Shown one piece after another: positions 8,279 through 16,686 of a DNA stretch of 64,000 bases. The stretch spans positions 12,072 through 76,071 of the forward strand of contig CAXSEF010000007.1 of the NCBI GenBank assembly GCA_964236535.1, in the 5' to 3' direction. The notes below the pieces were generated by a model that saw only the letters and a program-made list of their open reading frames with translations, had not been told where the DNA came from and made no database searches. The DNA comes from CAXSEF01 sp964236535. GTDB taxonomy: Bacteria; Pseudomonadota; Alphaproteobacteria; Acetobacterales; Acetobacteraceae. Position numbers and translations under genes: made by a program. How positions within the stretch are numbered: position 1 is the stretch's first letter; every line of letters starts with the position of its first letter.

Positions 8279-9612
8279 GCGCTGCAACACCGCACGAGAC
8301 CCTGCCGTCTGCCGGCCTGCCGGGCGAGACCCCCGGCGCGGTGGGCGACTCGGACGCGATCCGGGTCACCCGGCTGCCGTCCGGGATCCGGGTGGTCACC
8401 GAGCGGATGGACCGGGTCGAGACGGTGAGCTTCGGCGCCTACGTGGCGGCGGGCACCCGGAACGAGGCGGCGCCGGAGAACGGGGTGTCGCACTTCCTCG
8501 AGCACATGGCCTTCAAGGGCACCGCGCGGCGCAACGCGGCCGAGATCGCCGAGGCGGTCGAGAACGTGGGCGGCCACATCAACGCCTACACCGCGCGCGA
8601 GCAGACCGCCTACTACGTCAAGATGCTTAAGGAGGACCTCGCGCTCGGCGCCGACATCATCGGCGACATCCTGACCCACAGCGCCTTCGCGCCGGAGGAG
8701 ATCGAGCGCGAGCGCGGGGTGATCCTGCAGGAGATCGGCCAGGCCAACGACACCCCCGACGACATCATCTTCGACCACTTCCAGGAGGTGGCGTTCCACG
8801 ACCAGCCGATGGGCCGGCCGACGCTCGGCACCGAGGCGATCATCCGCGGCCTGTCGCGCGACAGCATCGCCGGCTACATGGGCCGCCACTATGCGGCGGG
8901 CAACACCGTGGTCGCCGCCGCCGGCGCGCTGCAGCACGACCAGGTGCTGGGGCTGGTGTCCGCGCACTTCGCCGACCTGCCCGCCGAGATGCCGCAGCCG
9001 GCGGCGCCCGGGCGCTACACCGGCGGCGAGTTCCGCGAGGAGCGCGACCTCGACCAGGTGCACATCACCCTGGGCTTCCCGTCGGTCCCGTACGGCGACC
9101 CGGACTACTACCCGACGCTGCTGCTCTCGACGCTGCTCGGCGGCGGCATGTCGTCGCGGCTGTTCCAGGAGATCCGCGAGAAGCGCGGCCTGGTATACTC
9201 GGTCTACGCGTTCAACGCGCCGTTCATGGATGGCGGCCTGTTCGGCGTCTACGCCGGCACCGGCGAGCGCGAGGCGGCCGAGCTGATGCCGGTGGCGCTG
9301 GAGCAGCTGCGCCTGGTGCAGTCCACGGTGCGCACCGACGAGGTCGACCGCGCCCGCGCCCAGGTCAAGGCGTCGCTGCTGATGTCGCTCGAGAGCACCG
9401 GCAGCCGCTGCGAGCAGCTGGCGCGCCAGATCCAGGTGTTCGGCCGCGTGGTGCCGACCGCCGAGACCGTCGCCAGGCTCGCCGCGGTGCAGGTGGCCGA
9501 CATCGAGCGGGCGGCCGCGCGCATCTTCGCGGGCAAGCCGACGCTTGCGGTGATGGGTCCGGCGCGCAAGGTGCCCGGGCTGGGCGCGATCGTCGACCGG
9601 CTCGCCGCATGA
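8275..9612 (+). CDS. M16 family zinc metalloprotease (processing-peptidase-like)
   Basis: 445 residues. The inverted zinc motif HFLEH (73-77, HxxEH) is intact, with the following acidic helix FAPEEIERERGVILQEI supplying the distal Glu. GGGMSSRLFQEIREKRGLVYS is the conserved substrate-binding segment of mitochondrial-processing-peptidase-like proteases. Cytoplasmic; the physiological substrate is unknown. It overlaps thrC at one end and tldE at the other by ATGA, giving a three-gene coupled unit common in alphaproteobacteria. Confidence 0.93.
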   Translation: MSAATPHETLPSAGLPGETPGAVGDSDAIRVTRLPSGIRVVTERMDRVETVSFGAYVAAGTRNEAAPENGVSHFLEHMAFKGTARRNAAEIAEAVENVGGHINAYTAREQTAYYVKMLKEDLALGADIIGDILTHSAFAPEEIERERGVILQEIGQANDTPDDIIFDHFQEVAFHDQPMGRPTLGTEAIIRGLSRDSIAGYMGRHYAAGNTVVAAAGALQHDQVLGLVSAHFADLPAEMPQPAAPGRYTGGEFREERDLDQVHITLGFPSVPYGDPDYYPTLLLSTLLGGGMSSRLFQEIREKRGLVYSVYAFNAPFMDGGLFGVYAGTGEREAAELMPVALEQLRLVQSTVRTDEVDRARAQVKASLLMSLESTGSRCEQLARQIQVFGRVVPTAETVARLAAVQVADIERAAARIFAGKPTLAVMGPARKVPGLGAIVDRLAA

Positions 9613-10994
9613 GCGACGTTGCGGAGGCGCCAGAGGTCCGGGCGGAGCAGGGCGGCGGCCTCGACCGCGCCGGCGAACGCCTGGGCGACCTGCTGGCGCG
9701 CGCGCGGGCCGCCGGGGCGGATGCCGCCGACTGCGTGCTGGTGGCGGGCACGTCGCTGTCCGTCAGCCGCCGGCTCGGACGCACCGAGCACCTGGAGCGC
9801 TCCGAGGGCGTCGACCTCGGGCTGCGGGTGTTCGTGGGCCGGCGCTCGGCCATCGTGTCGGCGTCCAGCCTCGACCCGCGGCAGTTCGACGCGCTGGCAC
9901 AGCGCGCGGCGGCGATGGCCCGCGTGGTGCCGGAGGACCCGTACGGCGGGCTCGCCGAGCGGGTCAGCCCGCCTGGGCTCGTGGACGCGCTGCAGCTGGC
10001 CGACGCCAGCGAGCCGGACGTGGCAGACCTGACCGAGCGCGCCGCCGCCGCCGAGGACGCCGCGATGGCGGTGCCGGGGATCACCAACTCGGAGGGCTCG
10101 AGCGCCGGGTTCAGCCGCACCCGGGTGTGGCTCGCGACGTCGGCCGGGTTCGCCGGCAGCTACCAGCGCAGCGGGCACTCGGTGTCGGCGACCGCGCTCG
10201 CGGGCAGCGGCACCGACATGCAGCGCGACTACGACTACCACTCCGTCGTGCATCTGGAGGACCTCGACGACCCGGCCGGCATCGGCCGGCGCGCGGCGGA
10301 GCGGGCGCTGGCGCGGATGAACCCCGCGCGGCCGCGCACCGCGACGCTGAGCGTCGTGTACGACCCGCGCGTGGCGGGCAGCCTGCTCGGCCACCTCACC
10401 GCGGCGATCAACGGCGCCTCGGTCGCGCGCGGCACCTCGTTCCTCAAGGACCGCCTGGGCGCGCAGCTGTTCGCGCGCGGCGTGCAGGTGTTCGACGACC
10501 CGCGCCGGCCGCGCGGCACGCGCTCGCGCCCGTTCGACGGCGAGGGCACGCCCACGGTGGCCCGCGCGCTGGTCGACGCCGGGATGCTGCAGACCTGGCT
10601 GCTCGACAGCCGCACCGCGCGCCAGCTCGGCATGGCGACGACCGGGCACGCGTCGCGCGGCACCGGCGGCCCGCCCTCGCCGTCGGCCACCAACCTGTAC
10701 CTCGCACCGGGCACCGCCACGCCCGCCGAGCTGATGGCCGACATCGGCGAGGGGCTCTACGTGACCGAGATGCTCGGCTCGGCGATCAACGGGCTGACCG
10801 GCGACTACAGCCGCGGCGCGTCGGGCTTCATGATCCGCGGCGGCGCGCTGGCCGAGCCGGTGGCCGAGGTCACCGTGGCCGGCAACCTGGTCGACATGTT
10901 CGCCCGCATGCAGCCGGCCGACGACCTGGTGTTCCGCCGCGGCACCGACTCGCCCACGGTGCGGATCGACGGCCTGACCCTCGCCGGCGCCTGA
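9609..10994 (+). CDS. TldE/PmbA family metalloprotease subunit
   Basis: 461 residues, PmbA/TldE type: partner of TldD in degrading unfolded peptides and maturing peptide antibiotics. Features: N-terminal domain with ERSEGVDLGLRVFVGRRSA, the central NSEGSSAGFSRTRVWLATS, YDPRVAGSLLGHL, and the C-terminal GDYSRGASGFMI segment. TldE lacks the catalytic HExxxH of TldD, consistent with its absence here. No tldD lies in the window. Start overlaps the M16 gene stop (ATGA). Confidence 0.92.
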   Translation: MSDVAEAPEVRAEQGGGLDRAGERLGDLLARARAAGADAADCVLVAGTSLSVSRRLGRTEHLERSEGVDLGLRVFVGRRSAIVSASSLDPRQFDALAQRAAAMARVVPEDPYGGLAERVSPPGLVDALQLADASEPDVADLTERAAAAEDAAMAVPGITNSEGSSAGFSRTRVWLATSAGFAGSYQRSGHSVSATALAGSGTDMQRDYDYHSVVHLEDLDDPAGIGRRAAERALARMNPARPRTATLSVVYDPRVAGSLLGHLTAAINGASVARGTSFLKDRLGAQLFARGVQVFDDPRRPRGTRSRPFDGEGTPTVARALVDAGMLQTWLLDSRTARQLGMATTGHASRGTGGPPSPSATNLYLAPGTATPAELMADIGEGLYVTEMLGSAINGLTGDYSRGASGFMIRGGALAEPVAEVTVAGNLVDMFARMQPADDLVFRRGTDSPTVRIDGLTLAGA

Positions 10995-11168
10995 GCCGCG
11001 CGGCTGCCCCGGCAGGCTCCGGGAAGCGGTCGCGTTGGCCTCGGGGATGCGCGCGGTGGCAGCAGGCTCCGCACGCCGGGCCGCAGGAACGTCGGCGCGG
11101 TGCGGCGTGCTGTGGCAATGACCGCGGCGGCATCCCATACTCGCGCTACACTGGACCGGAACCCTGCG

Positions 11169-12155
11169 ATGCGCCGCATTCCTCTTGCCGCCGCCATGAT
11201 CGTGGCCCTCGCCGTGGCCGCAGGCCCAGGTCTGGCGCTGGCACGGCCGGGCTTCGGCGGCTCGGCCGGCAGCCGTGGCTCGCGCACCTACTCCGCGCCG
11301 CCGCCCACCAGCGTCGCACCGCTCGCCGCCCAGCCGATGCAGCGCAGCCTGACGCCGCGCAGCGAGCCGGCGCCCGGCCTCGGCCAGCCGGGCCTGGCGC
11401 AGCCGGGCTTCGGGCAGCCGGCGTTCGGCGGCGGGATGTCGCGGCGCGGCATGTTCACCTCCGGGCTGCTCGGCGGCCTGCTGGGTGCCGGCATCGGCGG
11501 CATGCTGTTCGGCCACGGCATGTTCGGCGGGCTGGATGGCGGCACCAGCATCCTCGGCCTGCTGCTGCAGATCGGCCTCGTGGTGCTCGTGGTGCGCTGG
11601 CTGATGCGGCGCTTCGGCCAGCCTGCCCTGGCGCGCGTGCCGGGCGGGGCGCCGGGCGGCGGCCTCGGGGGCATGTTCGGCGGCATGATGCGGACGATGT
11701 CGCCGGGCCGGGCCGGCGGGCCGGACGGCGGTGCGGCCAGCCGCGGCGTGGCGCTGACCGTGGCGCGGGAGGACTACCAGGCGTTCGAGCAGGTGCTGCG
11801 CAACGTCCAGGCGGCCTGGTCGAACGCCGACCTGCCGGCGCTGCAGCGTCTGGCCACGCCGGAGATGGTCAGCTACTTCGCCGAGCAGCTGGCCGAGCAG
11901 GCGAGCCGCGGCGTGCGCAACGTGGTGTCGGACGTCCGGCTCGACCGCGGCGACCTCTCGGAGGCGTGGTCGGAGCAGTCGCGCGAGTATGCCACGGTGG
12001 CGATGCGGTTCTCCATGCTGGACGTGACGCGCGACGGGTCCGGGAGCGTGGTGGACGGCAGCGTCAGCGAGCGGGTCACGGTGACCGAGCTGTGGACGTT
12101 CCTGCGCAGCCGCGGCGGGCAGTGGCTGCTTTCGGCGATCCAGCAGGCACGCTAG
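11169..12155 (+). CDS. Tim44-like domain secreted/membrane protein
   Basis: 328 residues from the ATG at 11169 (MRRIPLAAAMIVALA), a clear signal peptide; an upstream GTG (11100) would only add a charged tail. A Pro/Gln/Gly-rich region (~30-90, repeats of QPGLAQPGFGQP), a Gly-rich hydrophobic stretch and a membrane segment (~138-155) precede the C-terminal Tim44-like domain (~200-328: REDYQAFEQVLRNVQAAW...ELWTFLRSRGGQWLLSAIQQ). Bacterial Tim44 proteins have no firmly established job. Confidence 0.88.
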   Translation: MRRIPLAAAMIVALAVAAGPGLALARPGFGGSAGSRGSRTYSAPPPTSVAPLAAQPMQRSLTPRSEPAPGLGQPGLAQPGFGQPAFGGGMSRRGMFTSGLLGGLLGAGIGGMLFGHGMFGGLDGGTSILGLLLQIGLVVLVVRWLMRRFGQPALARVPGGAPGGGLGGMFGGMMRTMSPGRAGGPDGGAASRGVALTVAREDYQAFEQVLRNVQAAWSNADLPALQRLATPEMVSYFAEQLAEQASRGVRNVVSDVRLDRGDLSEAWSEQSREYATVAMRFSMLDVTRDGSGSVVDGSVSERVTVTELWTFLRSRGGQWLLSAIQQAR

Positions 12156-12382
12156 GCAACCAGGCCAGGGGCTTCGTGCCCCTGGCTGAGGAACGGATGA
12201 CCCGCCGGCGAACCCGCATCTGCAACCAGCCTCGATCAGCCGGTCGGGCCGCGCTGCCCCTCGCGGGTCCGTGCCGCCTTCCGGGTCGGGGCGGGTCCCC
12301 GGGCTTGCCTTTGCTTCGGCCCCGCGCCATCTGCCGACCAAGGGCGGCGCCTACCGCCGCGGGAATGAGGACGGAGAGTGAC

Positions 12383-12637
12383 ATGGGAAGCTTGAGCATC
12401 TGGCATTGGCTGATCGTGCTTGCGGTCGTGCTCGTGCTGTTCGGCGGCGGCAACAAGGTCAGCAGCCTGATGGGCGACTTCGCCAAGGGCATCAAGTCGT
12501 TCAAGAAGAACATGGCCGATGACGGCGACGCGTCGATGGAGGCGTCGGAGGATCGTCCGGCAGGGACCATCGCGGCGCCGGGTCCCCTGGCCGGCAGCAC
12601 CACGACGCGAGAGACGACGACCGTCCATCACGGCTGA
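12383..12637 (+). CDS. tatA: Twin-arginine translocase subunit TatA
   Basis: 84 residues: short periplasmic start MGSLSIWHW, one membrane helix (about 8-22), the hinge FGGGNKV, then the amphipathic helix GDFAKGIKSFKKNMADD. This is the TatA pore-forming component for export of folded proteins. The start ATG follows GGACGGAGAG. tatB and tatC are not adjacent. A Tat-type substrate candidate occurs at 63049-63939. Confidence 0.95.
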   Translation: MGSLSIWHWLIVLAVVLVLFGGGNKVSSLMGDFAKGIKSFKKNMADDGDASMEASEDRPAGTIAAPGPLAGSTTTRETTTVHHG

Positions 12638-12768
12638 CCGGACTGCTCGGTGGATCGCAGGTTGTCCACAGCTTTCTGCGTCCACGGTACCCGCCATGGT
12701 TGAGGACAGGGTGACGCTCGGATAGGCTGCACCGCATGTAGTGGTCGCAGCGGCCCGGGGGACACAAG

Positions 12769-13428
12769 ATGGACTGGACGGACGAGACCATCCTGAGCTT
12801 GCGGGCATTGTGGGACCAGGGGCTGTCGACCGCCGAGATCGGCCGCCGCCTCGGAGTGACCAAGAACGCGGTGGTCGGCAAGGCGCACCGGCTGGTGCTC
12901 TCGGCCCGACCCTCGCCGATCCGGCGCGACCGTGTCGTCATCGCCGCTGGTCAAGCCATCCAGGCGCCAAGGCTGGCCGTGGTGCCCGTTTCCAGCGTGG
13001 CGCCCGACCCGGACATGCTGCCCATGCTGGCGGCGCCTGAGGTCGGTGTTGTCGTGCGGGAAGAGCCGCCCGCGTCCCTTGCGCCGCCAGACGAAAGCGC
13101 TTGGCCGGCCTGGGTTCGGCCGTCCCCGGTGCCCGCCGGACCCGTCGCCGCCACGGCGCTGCGCCTCTCCGAGACTAGTCCGCTGGCGTCGCGTGTCGAA
13201 GCGTCGCCGCGCCTGGTCGTAGAGCCGGTATCCCGCCCGGTGGCGCTGCGCTCGGCACCCGGTTCGCGGCGCTCCCGTGTGGTGGCGTGCTGCTGGCCGA
13301 TCGGCGAGCCGGGCAGCCGGTCGTTCCGCTTCTGCGACGCGCAATCGATGGCCGGCAAGCCGTATTGCGAGACCCATGCACAGCTGGCCTACGTCAAGGT
13401 GCGCGACCGGCGCGACGACGCCGCCTGA
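12769..13428 (+). CDS. GcrA family cell-cycle regulator
   Basis: 219 residues. The N-terminal DNA-binding region MDWTDETILSLRALWDQGLSTAEIGRRLGVTKNAVVGKAHRL (residues 1-42; helix-turn-helix) is the GcrA signature, and the C-terminal Cys-rich segment RVVACCWPIGEPG...FCDAQSMAGKPYCETHAQLAY is the conserved sigma70-contacting domain. The centre (~60-165) is low-complexity. GcrA acts with CcrM-methylated promoters in Caulobacter-type cell cycles. The family is restricted to alphaproteobacteria, which supports the taxonomic call. Confidence 0.95.
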   Translation: MDWTDETILSLRALWDQGLSTAEIGRRLGVTKNAVVGKAHRLVLSARPSPIRRDRVVIAAGQAIQAPRLAVVPVSSVAPDPDMLPMLAAPEVGVVVREEPPASLAPPDESAWPAWVRPSPVPAGPVAATALRLSETSPLASRVEASPRLVVEPVSRPVALRSAPGSRRSRVVACCWPIGEPGSRSFRFCDAQSMAGKPYCETHAQLAYVKVRDRRDDAA

Positions 13429-13460
13429 TACCAGCGGCCTGAGCATCGACCTGCCAGCGC

Positions 13461-13610
13461 AGCAAGGCCGGTCTCTCCCTCCGCCCGCCTTCCCCACTGG
13501 CTACGCTTGGAAAGGCCTGAGGTCTTTGGAGACCGCGTTCCTTAAACAAACGGATTCCAAAGGCGAGGCCTTTGGCGGAGTCCAGAGGCAGCGCCTCTGG
13601 CCTTGCCTCC
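13461..13610. repeat. DPE copy 4
   Basis: The left arm has the Ser/Pro-type insertion and the centre reads GGAGACCGCGTTCCTTAAAC; the right arm GAGTCCAGAGGCAGCGCCTC ends in CCTTGCCTCC. It separates gcrA from the arfB leader region. Confidence 0.88.
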
Positions 13611-13681
13611 CTGGCCGGTCACCCTCAAGGCCGGTCGGTACAAGCCAGCGCAGCGCTCGGCCGGACCCGCAAGGGATCGCG

Positions 13682-13792
13682 ATGGACGACACGATGATCC
13701 GGCCGCAGACCCGGGCGGCAACCCGCACAGCCCGCCCTCCGTCCCGCACCATGCGGGTGCGTCCTGACCTCGGCGTCGCGAGGCCGGGCTGA
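13682..13792 (+). CDS. Possible 36-residue leader peptide before arfB
   Basis: A short frame (MDDTMIRPQTRAATRTARPP...) starting ATG 13682, with AGGGAT just upstream as a possible ribosome site, and ending TGA one base before the arfB ATG. It is Arg/Thr/Pro rich with no known family. It may be a translationally coupled leader or chance, because stop codons are rare at this base composition. Confidence 0.25.
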   Translation: MDDTMIRPQTRAATRTARPPSRTMRVRPDLGVARPG

Positions 13793-13793
13793 A

Positions 13794-14219
13794 ATGGGGC
13801 GGATCGCGATCGGGCGCGGCATCGCCATCGACGAGGCGGAAATCAGCGAGAGCTTCCTGCGCTCCAGCGGCGCCGGCGGACAGAACATCCAGAAGGTCGA
13901 GACCGCCGTGCAGCTGCGCTTCGACACCGCCTCCGCCAGCCTCCCGCCCGAGGTGGCGCGGCGCCTCGGCCGACTCGGCGGACGCCGGGTCACCAACGAC
14001 GGCGTGCTCGTCATCACGGCGCAGCGACACCGGACCCAGGACCGCAACCGACAGGACGCGCTGCAGCGGCTGATCGAGCTGATCCGCCAGGCGGCCGAAC
14101 CGCCGCCGCCGCCGCGGATCGCCACCCGGCCGACCCGTGGTTCCAACCGCCGGCGCCTGGAGGACAAGACGATCCGGTCGGACACCAAGACCCTGCGCGG
14201 GAAGCCGATCGGCGACTAG
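13794..14219 (+). CDS. arfB: Alternative ribosome-rescue factor ArfB (YaeJ/ICT1 type)
   Basis: 141-residue peptidyl-tRNA hydrolase that frees ribosomes stalled on truncated mRNA. The release-factor motif GGQ is at 28-30 within SSGAGGQNIQKVETAVQLRFD. The C-terminal tail (~110-141) is basic (RRRLEDKTIRSDTKTLRGKP), as needed to enter the empty mRNA channel. Length fits ArfB and rules out a full release factor. The start ATG is one base after the stop of the small upstream frame. Confidence 0.95.
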   Translation: MGRIAIGRGIAIDEAEISESFLRSSGAGGQNIQKVETAVQLRFDTASASLPPEVARRLGRLGGRRVTNDGVLVITAQRHRTQDRNRQDALQRLIELIRQAAEPPPPPRIATRPTRGSNRRRLEDKTIRSDTKTLRGKPIGD

Positions 14220-14346
14220 CCGCAACGCGCCTGCCCTCACATCATCGGACCTGCAGCGGGCACGACCGTCCCGCACCGGCGTCACGGCTCGCCGGCCGCA
14301 CCACGTCCCGGGCCGCCAGCCCGTGACGTGGCAAGTATCGTCGCCG

Positions 14347-14868
14347 TCAGACTGACGCGGTGGCCTTTTCGTGTCTCGCGGCAAGCTTGGCGGCCTTTTC
14401 GCCGAGCTGGGTGGCAGCCTCGTCGGCCTTGTAGATGTCGCTGACGATGGCCTTCAGCCGCGTGTCGTGCTTCTGCATCCCGAGCGCGCGCGCCAGGGCG
14501 GCGGCCGATCCGAAGCCGGTGATGCCGTAGTGCGACATGCGCTGATACTGCGCGATCAGGACGATGTCGCGCAGCTCGCCGTCCGCCGGCGCTTCCTTGA
14601 CGCCGTGCTTGAGCGCCTCCTTGACCAGGCCTTCCATGCCCTTGCAATGCTCCGGCTCGACCTCTTCGCCGGCTTCCTGCAGCAGGACCTTGAGTGTCTC
14701 GTTGTGCTTGCCGATGCCGTCGATCGAGCCGTCCAGGAACGACCTGAGCTTCTCGTCGTGCGCCTGGCCGGTCAGCGTGGCGAGGGCGCGGACCATCTGT
14801 TCGTTGGCGGACCACAGGTCCTTGATCTCGCCGGTGTAGACATCCTTGAGGCTCTCGGGCACGGACAT
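14347..14868 (-). CDS. DUF892/YciF-type ferritin-like protein
   Basis: 173 residues, all-helical. It opens with MSVPESLKDVYTGEIKDLWSANEQMV, the typical YciF start, with carboxylates and His spaced in four helices (EIKDLWSANEQ; EHCKGMEGLVKEA; IAQYQRMSHYGI). YciF/DUF892 proteins are diiron, stress-induced and often cytoplasmic; precise function is unknown. The start ATG at 14868 has GGGAGAATGTC upstream. Convergent with arfB. Confidence 0.9.
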   Translation of the reverse strand: MSVPESLKDVYTGEIKDLWSANEQMVRALATLTGQAHDEKLRSFLDGSIDGIGKHNETLKVLLQEAGEEVEPEHCKGMEGLVKEALKHGVKEAPADGELRDIVLIAQYQRMSHYGITGFGSAAALARALGMQKHDTRLKAIVSDIYKADEAATQLGEKAAKLAARHEKATASV

Positions 14869-14993
14869 GACATTCTCCCTGGGTGACACGGAGGGTGAAC
14901 GCGGCGTACCGGGCGAAGATCGCGACGCGGGCAGGGAAGGGGCGCTGCAACCGATCAGGAAATCGTCAGCGGCGCGGCGGTGTTCGGGTCGGG

Positions 14994-15120
14994 GCAAGCA
15001 AGGCCTGGCTCTCCCCGCGCCGGAGGCCCGAGGCCTGTGCAAACCCGTTCCCCAGGCACAGGGATTCCAAAGGCTCGGCCTTCGGCGGAGTCCAGAGGCA
15101 GAGCCTCTGGCCCTGCCTGC
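14994..15120. repeat. DPE copy 5
   Basis: A compact copy: shortened left arm (CAAGGCCTGGCTCTCCCCG), centre GTTCCCCAGGCACAGGGATTCC, full right arm ending GAGCCTCTGGCCCTGCC. It lies between two genes transcribed towards the left. Confidence 0.85.
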
Positions 15121-15148
15121 CTGGGCGGTCACCCAGGCCCGGTTGGCA

Positions 15149-15529
15149 TCAGAACTCCGGCCAGCGCGCGGTGCGCTGCCGTTCCTGCGCGGCGGTCAGC
15201 GTGCGCGGTCCGTCGGCCAGCTCCTGCGGCAGGTTGGGCACCGCGGCGGGGTCGGCCCAGCAGTCCACGCCGCCCAGGCCGCGCGTGCAGTAGACCGGTG
15301 GCTCGGGCGGCGGTTCCTTCTCCCGGCAGTAGCTCTCGCCACGATCGAGGCGGACGATCGAGCAGTCCCGGCCGCTGGCGCCGGAGAACAGCAGGTCGAA
15401 CACGCCGCGGTGGAAGGTCGCGACCGAGGCGAGGTCGGCCGCACCCAGCGCCACCGCAGGCGTCGCCGGCGGCGTGCAGGCACCGAGCGCGCAGACCAGC
15501 AGCAGGAGGGCGGGTAGGACGGCTCGCAT
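15149..15529 (-). CDS. Small putative lipoprotein
   Basis: 126 residues from ATG 15529 (an in-frame ATG at 15538 adds MGA). The signal ends in a lipobox-like LGAC (residues 14-17), so probably lipid-anchored. Four further Cys residues (DCSIV, SYCRE, VYCTRG, VDCWAD) suggest disulfides and hence a periplasmic site. No family recognised; the Pro/Glu stretch KEPPPEPPVYC is notable. Divergent from the YfgM-like gene. Confidence 0.65.
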   Translation of the reverse strand: MRAVLPALLLLVCALGACTPPATPAVALGAADLASVATFHRGVFDLLFSGASGRDCSIVRLDRGESYCREKEPPPEPPVYCTRGLGGVDCWADPAAVPNLPQELADGPRTLTAAQERQRTARWPEF

Positions 15530-15721
15530 GGCGCCCATCCTGCGCCTGGACCGATGAACGAAACGTTTCCCGGCCCACCGGTTCGGCCGCCAGCTCCTGG
15601 AAGCGATAATGCCGCCGCCGCTCAGCCCCAGCCCCTGCCGTGTTTGCTCCCGGGGGGCCTGCTCGCTATGGTCCGCCGCCCTGCCCGGGGTCGTCCCGTG
15701 CGCGCCTGACCGGGATCCAGC

Positions 15722-16459
15722 GTGGCCGATATCTTCGACGAGGTGGGCGACGAGGTCCGCGAGGAGCAGCGGCGGCGGGTGGCGATCCGCGCCGCGATCG
15801 CGGCCACGGTGGCGGCGGTGCTGCTGGTGCTCGCGGCCGGCGGCTGGCAGCTGTGGCGCTGGCGCCAGATGCAGGAGGCGCGCGCGGTGGCGGGGCGGTT
15901 CCTCGCCGCGACGCAGCAGGCCGACGCTCCCACGCCGGCCGGCCGCGAATCCGGCCGGGCCGAGGCGGCGACGGCGTTCGCCGCCATCGCGCAGGCCGGG
16001 CCGGAGGGCTACCGGGTGCTGTCGCTGCTGCGCGAGGCGGCGTTGCGCGCCGATGCCGGCGATTCCACCGCGGCGCGCCGGCTGTGGGACCAGGTCGCGG
16101 CGGACCCGGCAGCGTCGGCGCTGCTGCGCGACTATGCGAGCCTGCTGTGGGTGCAGAACCAGGTGGACTCCGGCGATCCGGCGACGCTGCAGACGCGGCT
16201 CGCCCCGCTGCTGACCCCCGAGAGCGCATGGCGGCCGCTGGCAGAGGAGGCGCAGGCGCTGGTGCAGCTGCGCTCCAGCCAGGACGCGCCCGGCCGGGCG
16301 ACGCTGCGGCGCCTGGCGGGCGACGTCGCGGCGCCGAACGGGGTGCGCCAGCGCGCGACGCTGGTGCTGGAGGCGCTGGGCGAGCCGGCCCCGCCGGGAG
16401 CGCCGTCGCAGCAGGCGCCGGCGGGCGTGGACGGCGGGATCGCGGATGGCGGGGAATGA
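15722..16459 (+). CDS. YfgM-like tetratricopeptide-type membrane protein
   Basis: 245 residues starting with GTG at 15722: MADIFDEVGDEVREEQRRR, a membrane anchor at ~24-46, then helical repeats (~65-215). The YfgM-like family has the same layout: a short cytoplasmic DE/R-rich start, one helix and a periplasmic TPR domain. It sits directly upstream of bamB and der, the usual order, and is linked to periplasmic chaperone/Sec-translocon work in E. coli. The last 30 residues are low-complexity. Confidence 0.8.
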   Translation: MADIFDEVGDEVREEQRRRVAIRAAIAATVAAVLLVLAAGGWQLWRWRQMQEARAVAGRFLAATQQADAPTPAGRESGRAEAATAFAAIAQAGPEGYRVLSLLREAALRADAGDSTAARRLWDQVAADPAASALLRDYASLLWVQNQVDSGDPATLQTRLAPLLTPESAWRPLAEEAQALVQLRSSQDAPGRATLRRLAGDVAAPNGVRQRATLVLEALGEPAPPGAPSQQAPAGVDGGIADGGE

Positions 16460-16586
16460 ATGCGGCGGGCGTGACGCACGGCCTCCAGTCGGCCTGGCCC
16501 GCAGCCTGCGGCAATGGTGCGGAGTGCGACGTGTGCCACTACTCCATGGACAGCGAGGGCTGACCGCATGAGTGCGAGCTCCACCA

Positions 16587-16686
16587 NNNNNNNNNNNNNN
16601 NNNNNNNNNNNNNNNNNNNNNNNNNNNNNNNNNNNNNNNNNNNNNNNNNNNNNNNNNNNNNNNNNNNNNNNNNNNNNNNNNNNNNN
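16587..16686. other. Scaffold gap (100 Ns) in the 5' end of bamB
   Basis: The left edge reads ATGAGTGCGAGCTCCACCA (ATG at 16568) and the right edge TGACCCGTCGCGCGG. The base before 16687 may be the A or G of a start codon. The real gap size is unknown, so it cannot be said whether the left MSASST belongs to BamB. Confidence 0.95.

Noticed and set aside
9249..12341. A 1030-codon minus-strand frame over pmbA and the Tim44 gene
   Set aside because: Antisense shadow with repetitive Arg/Gly/His composition.
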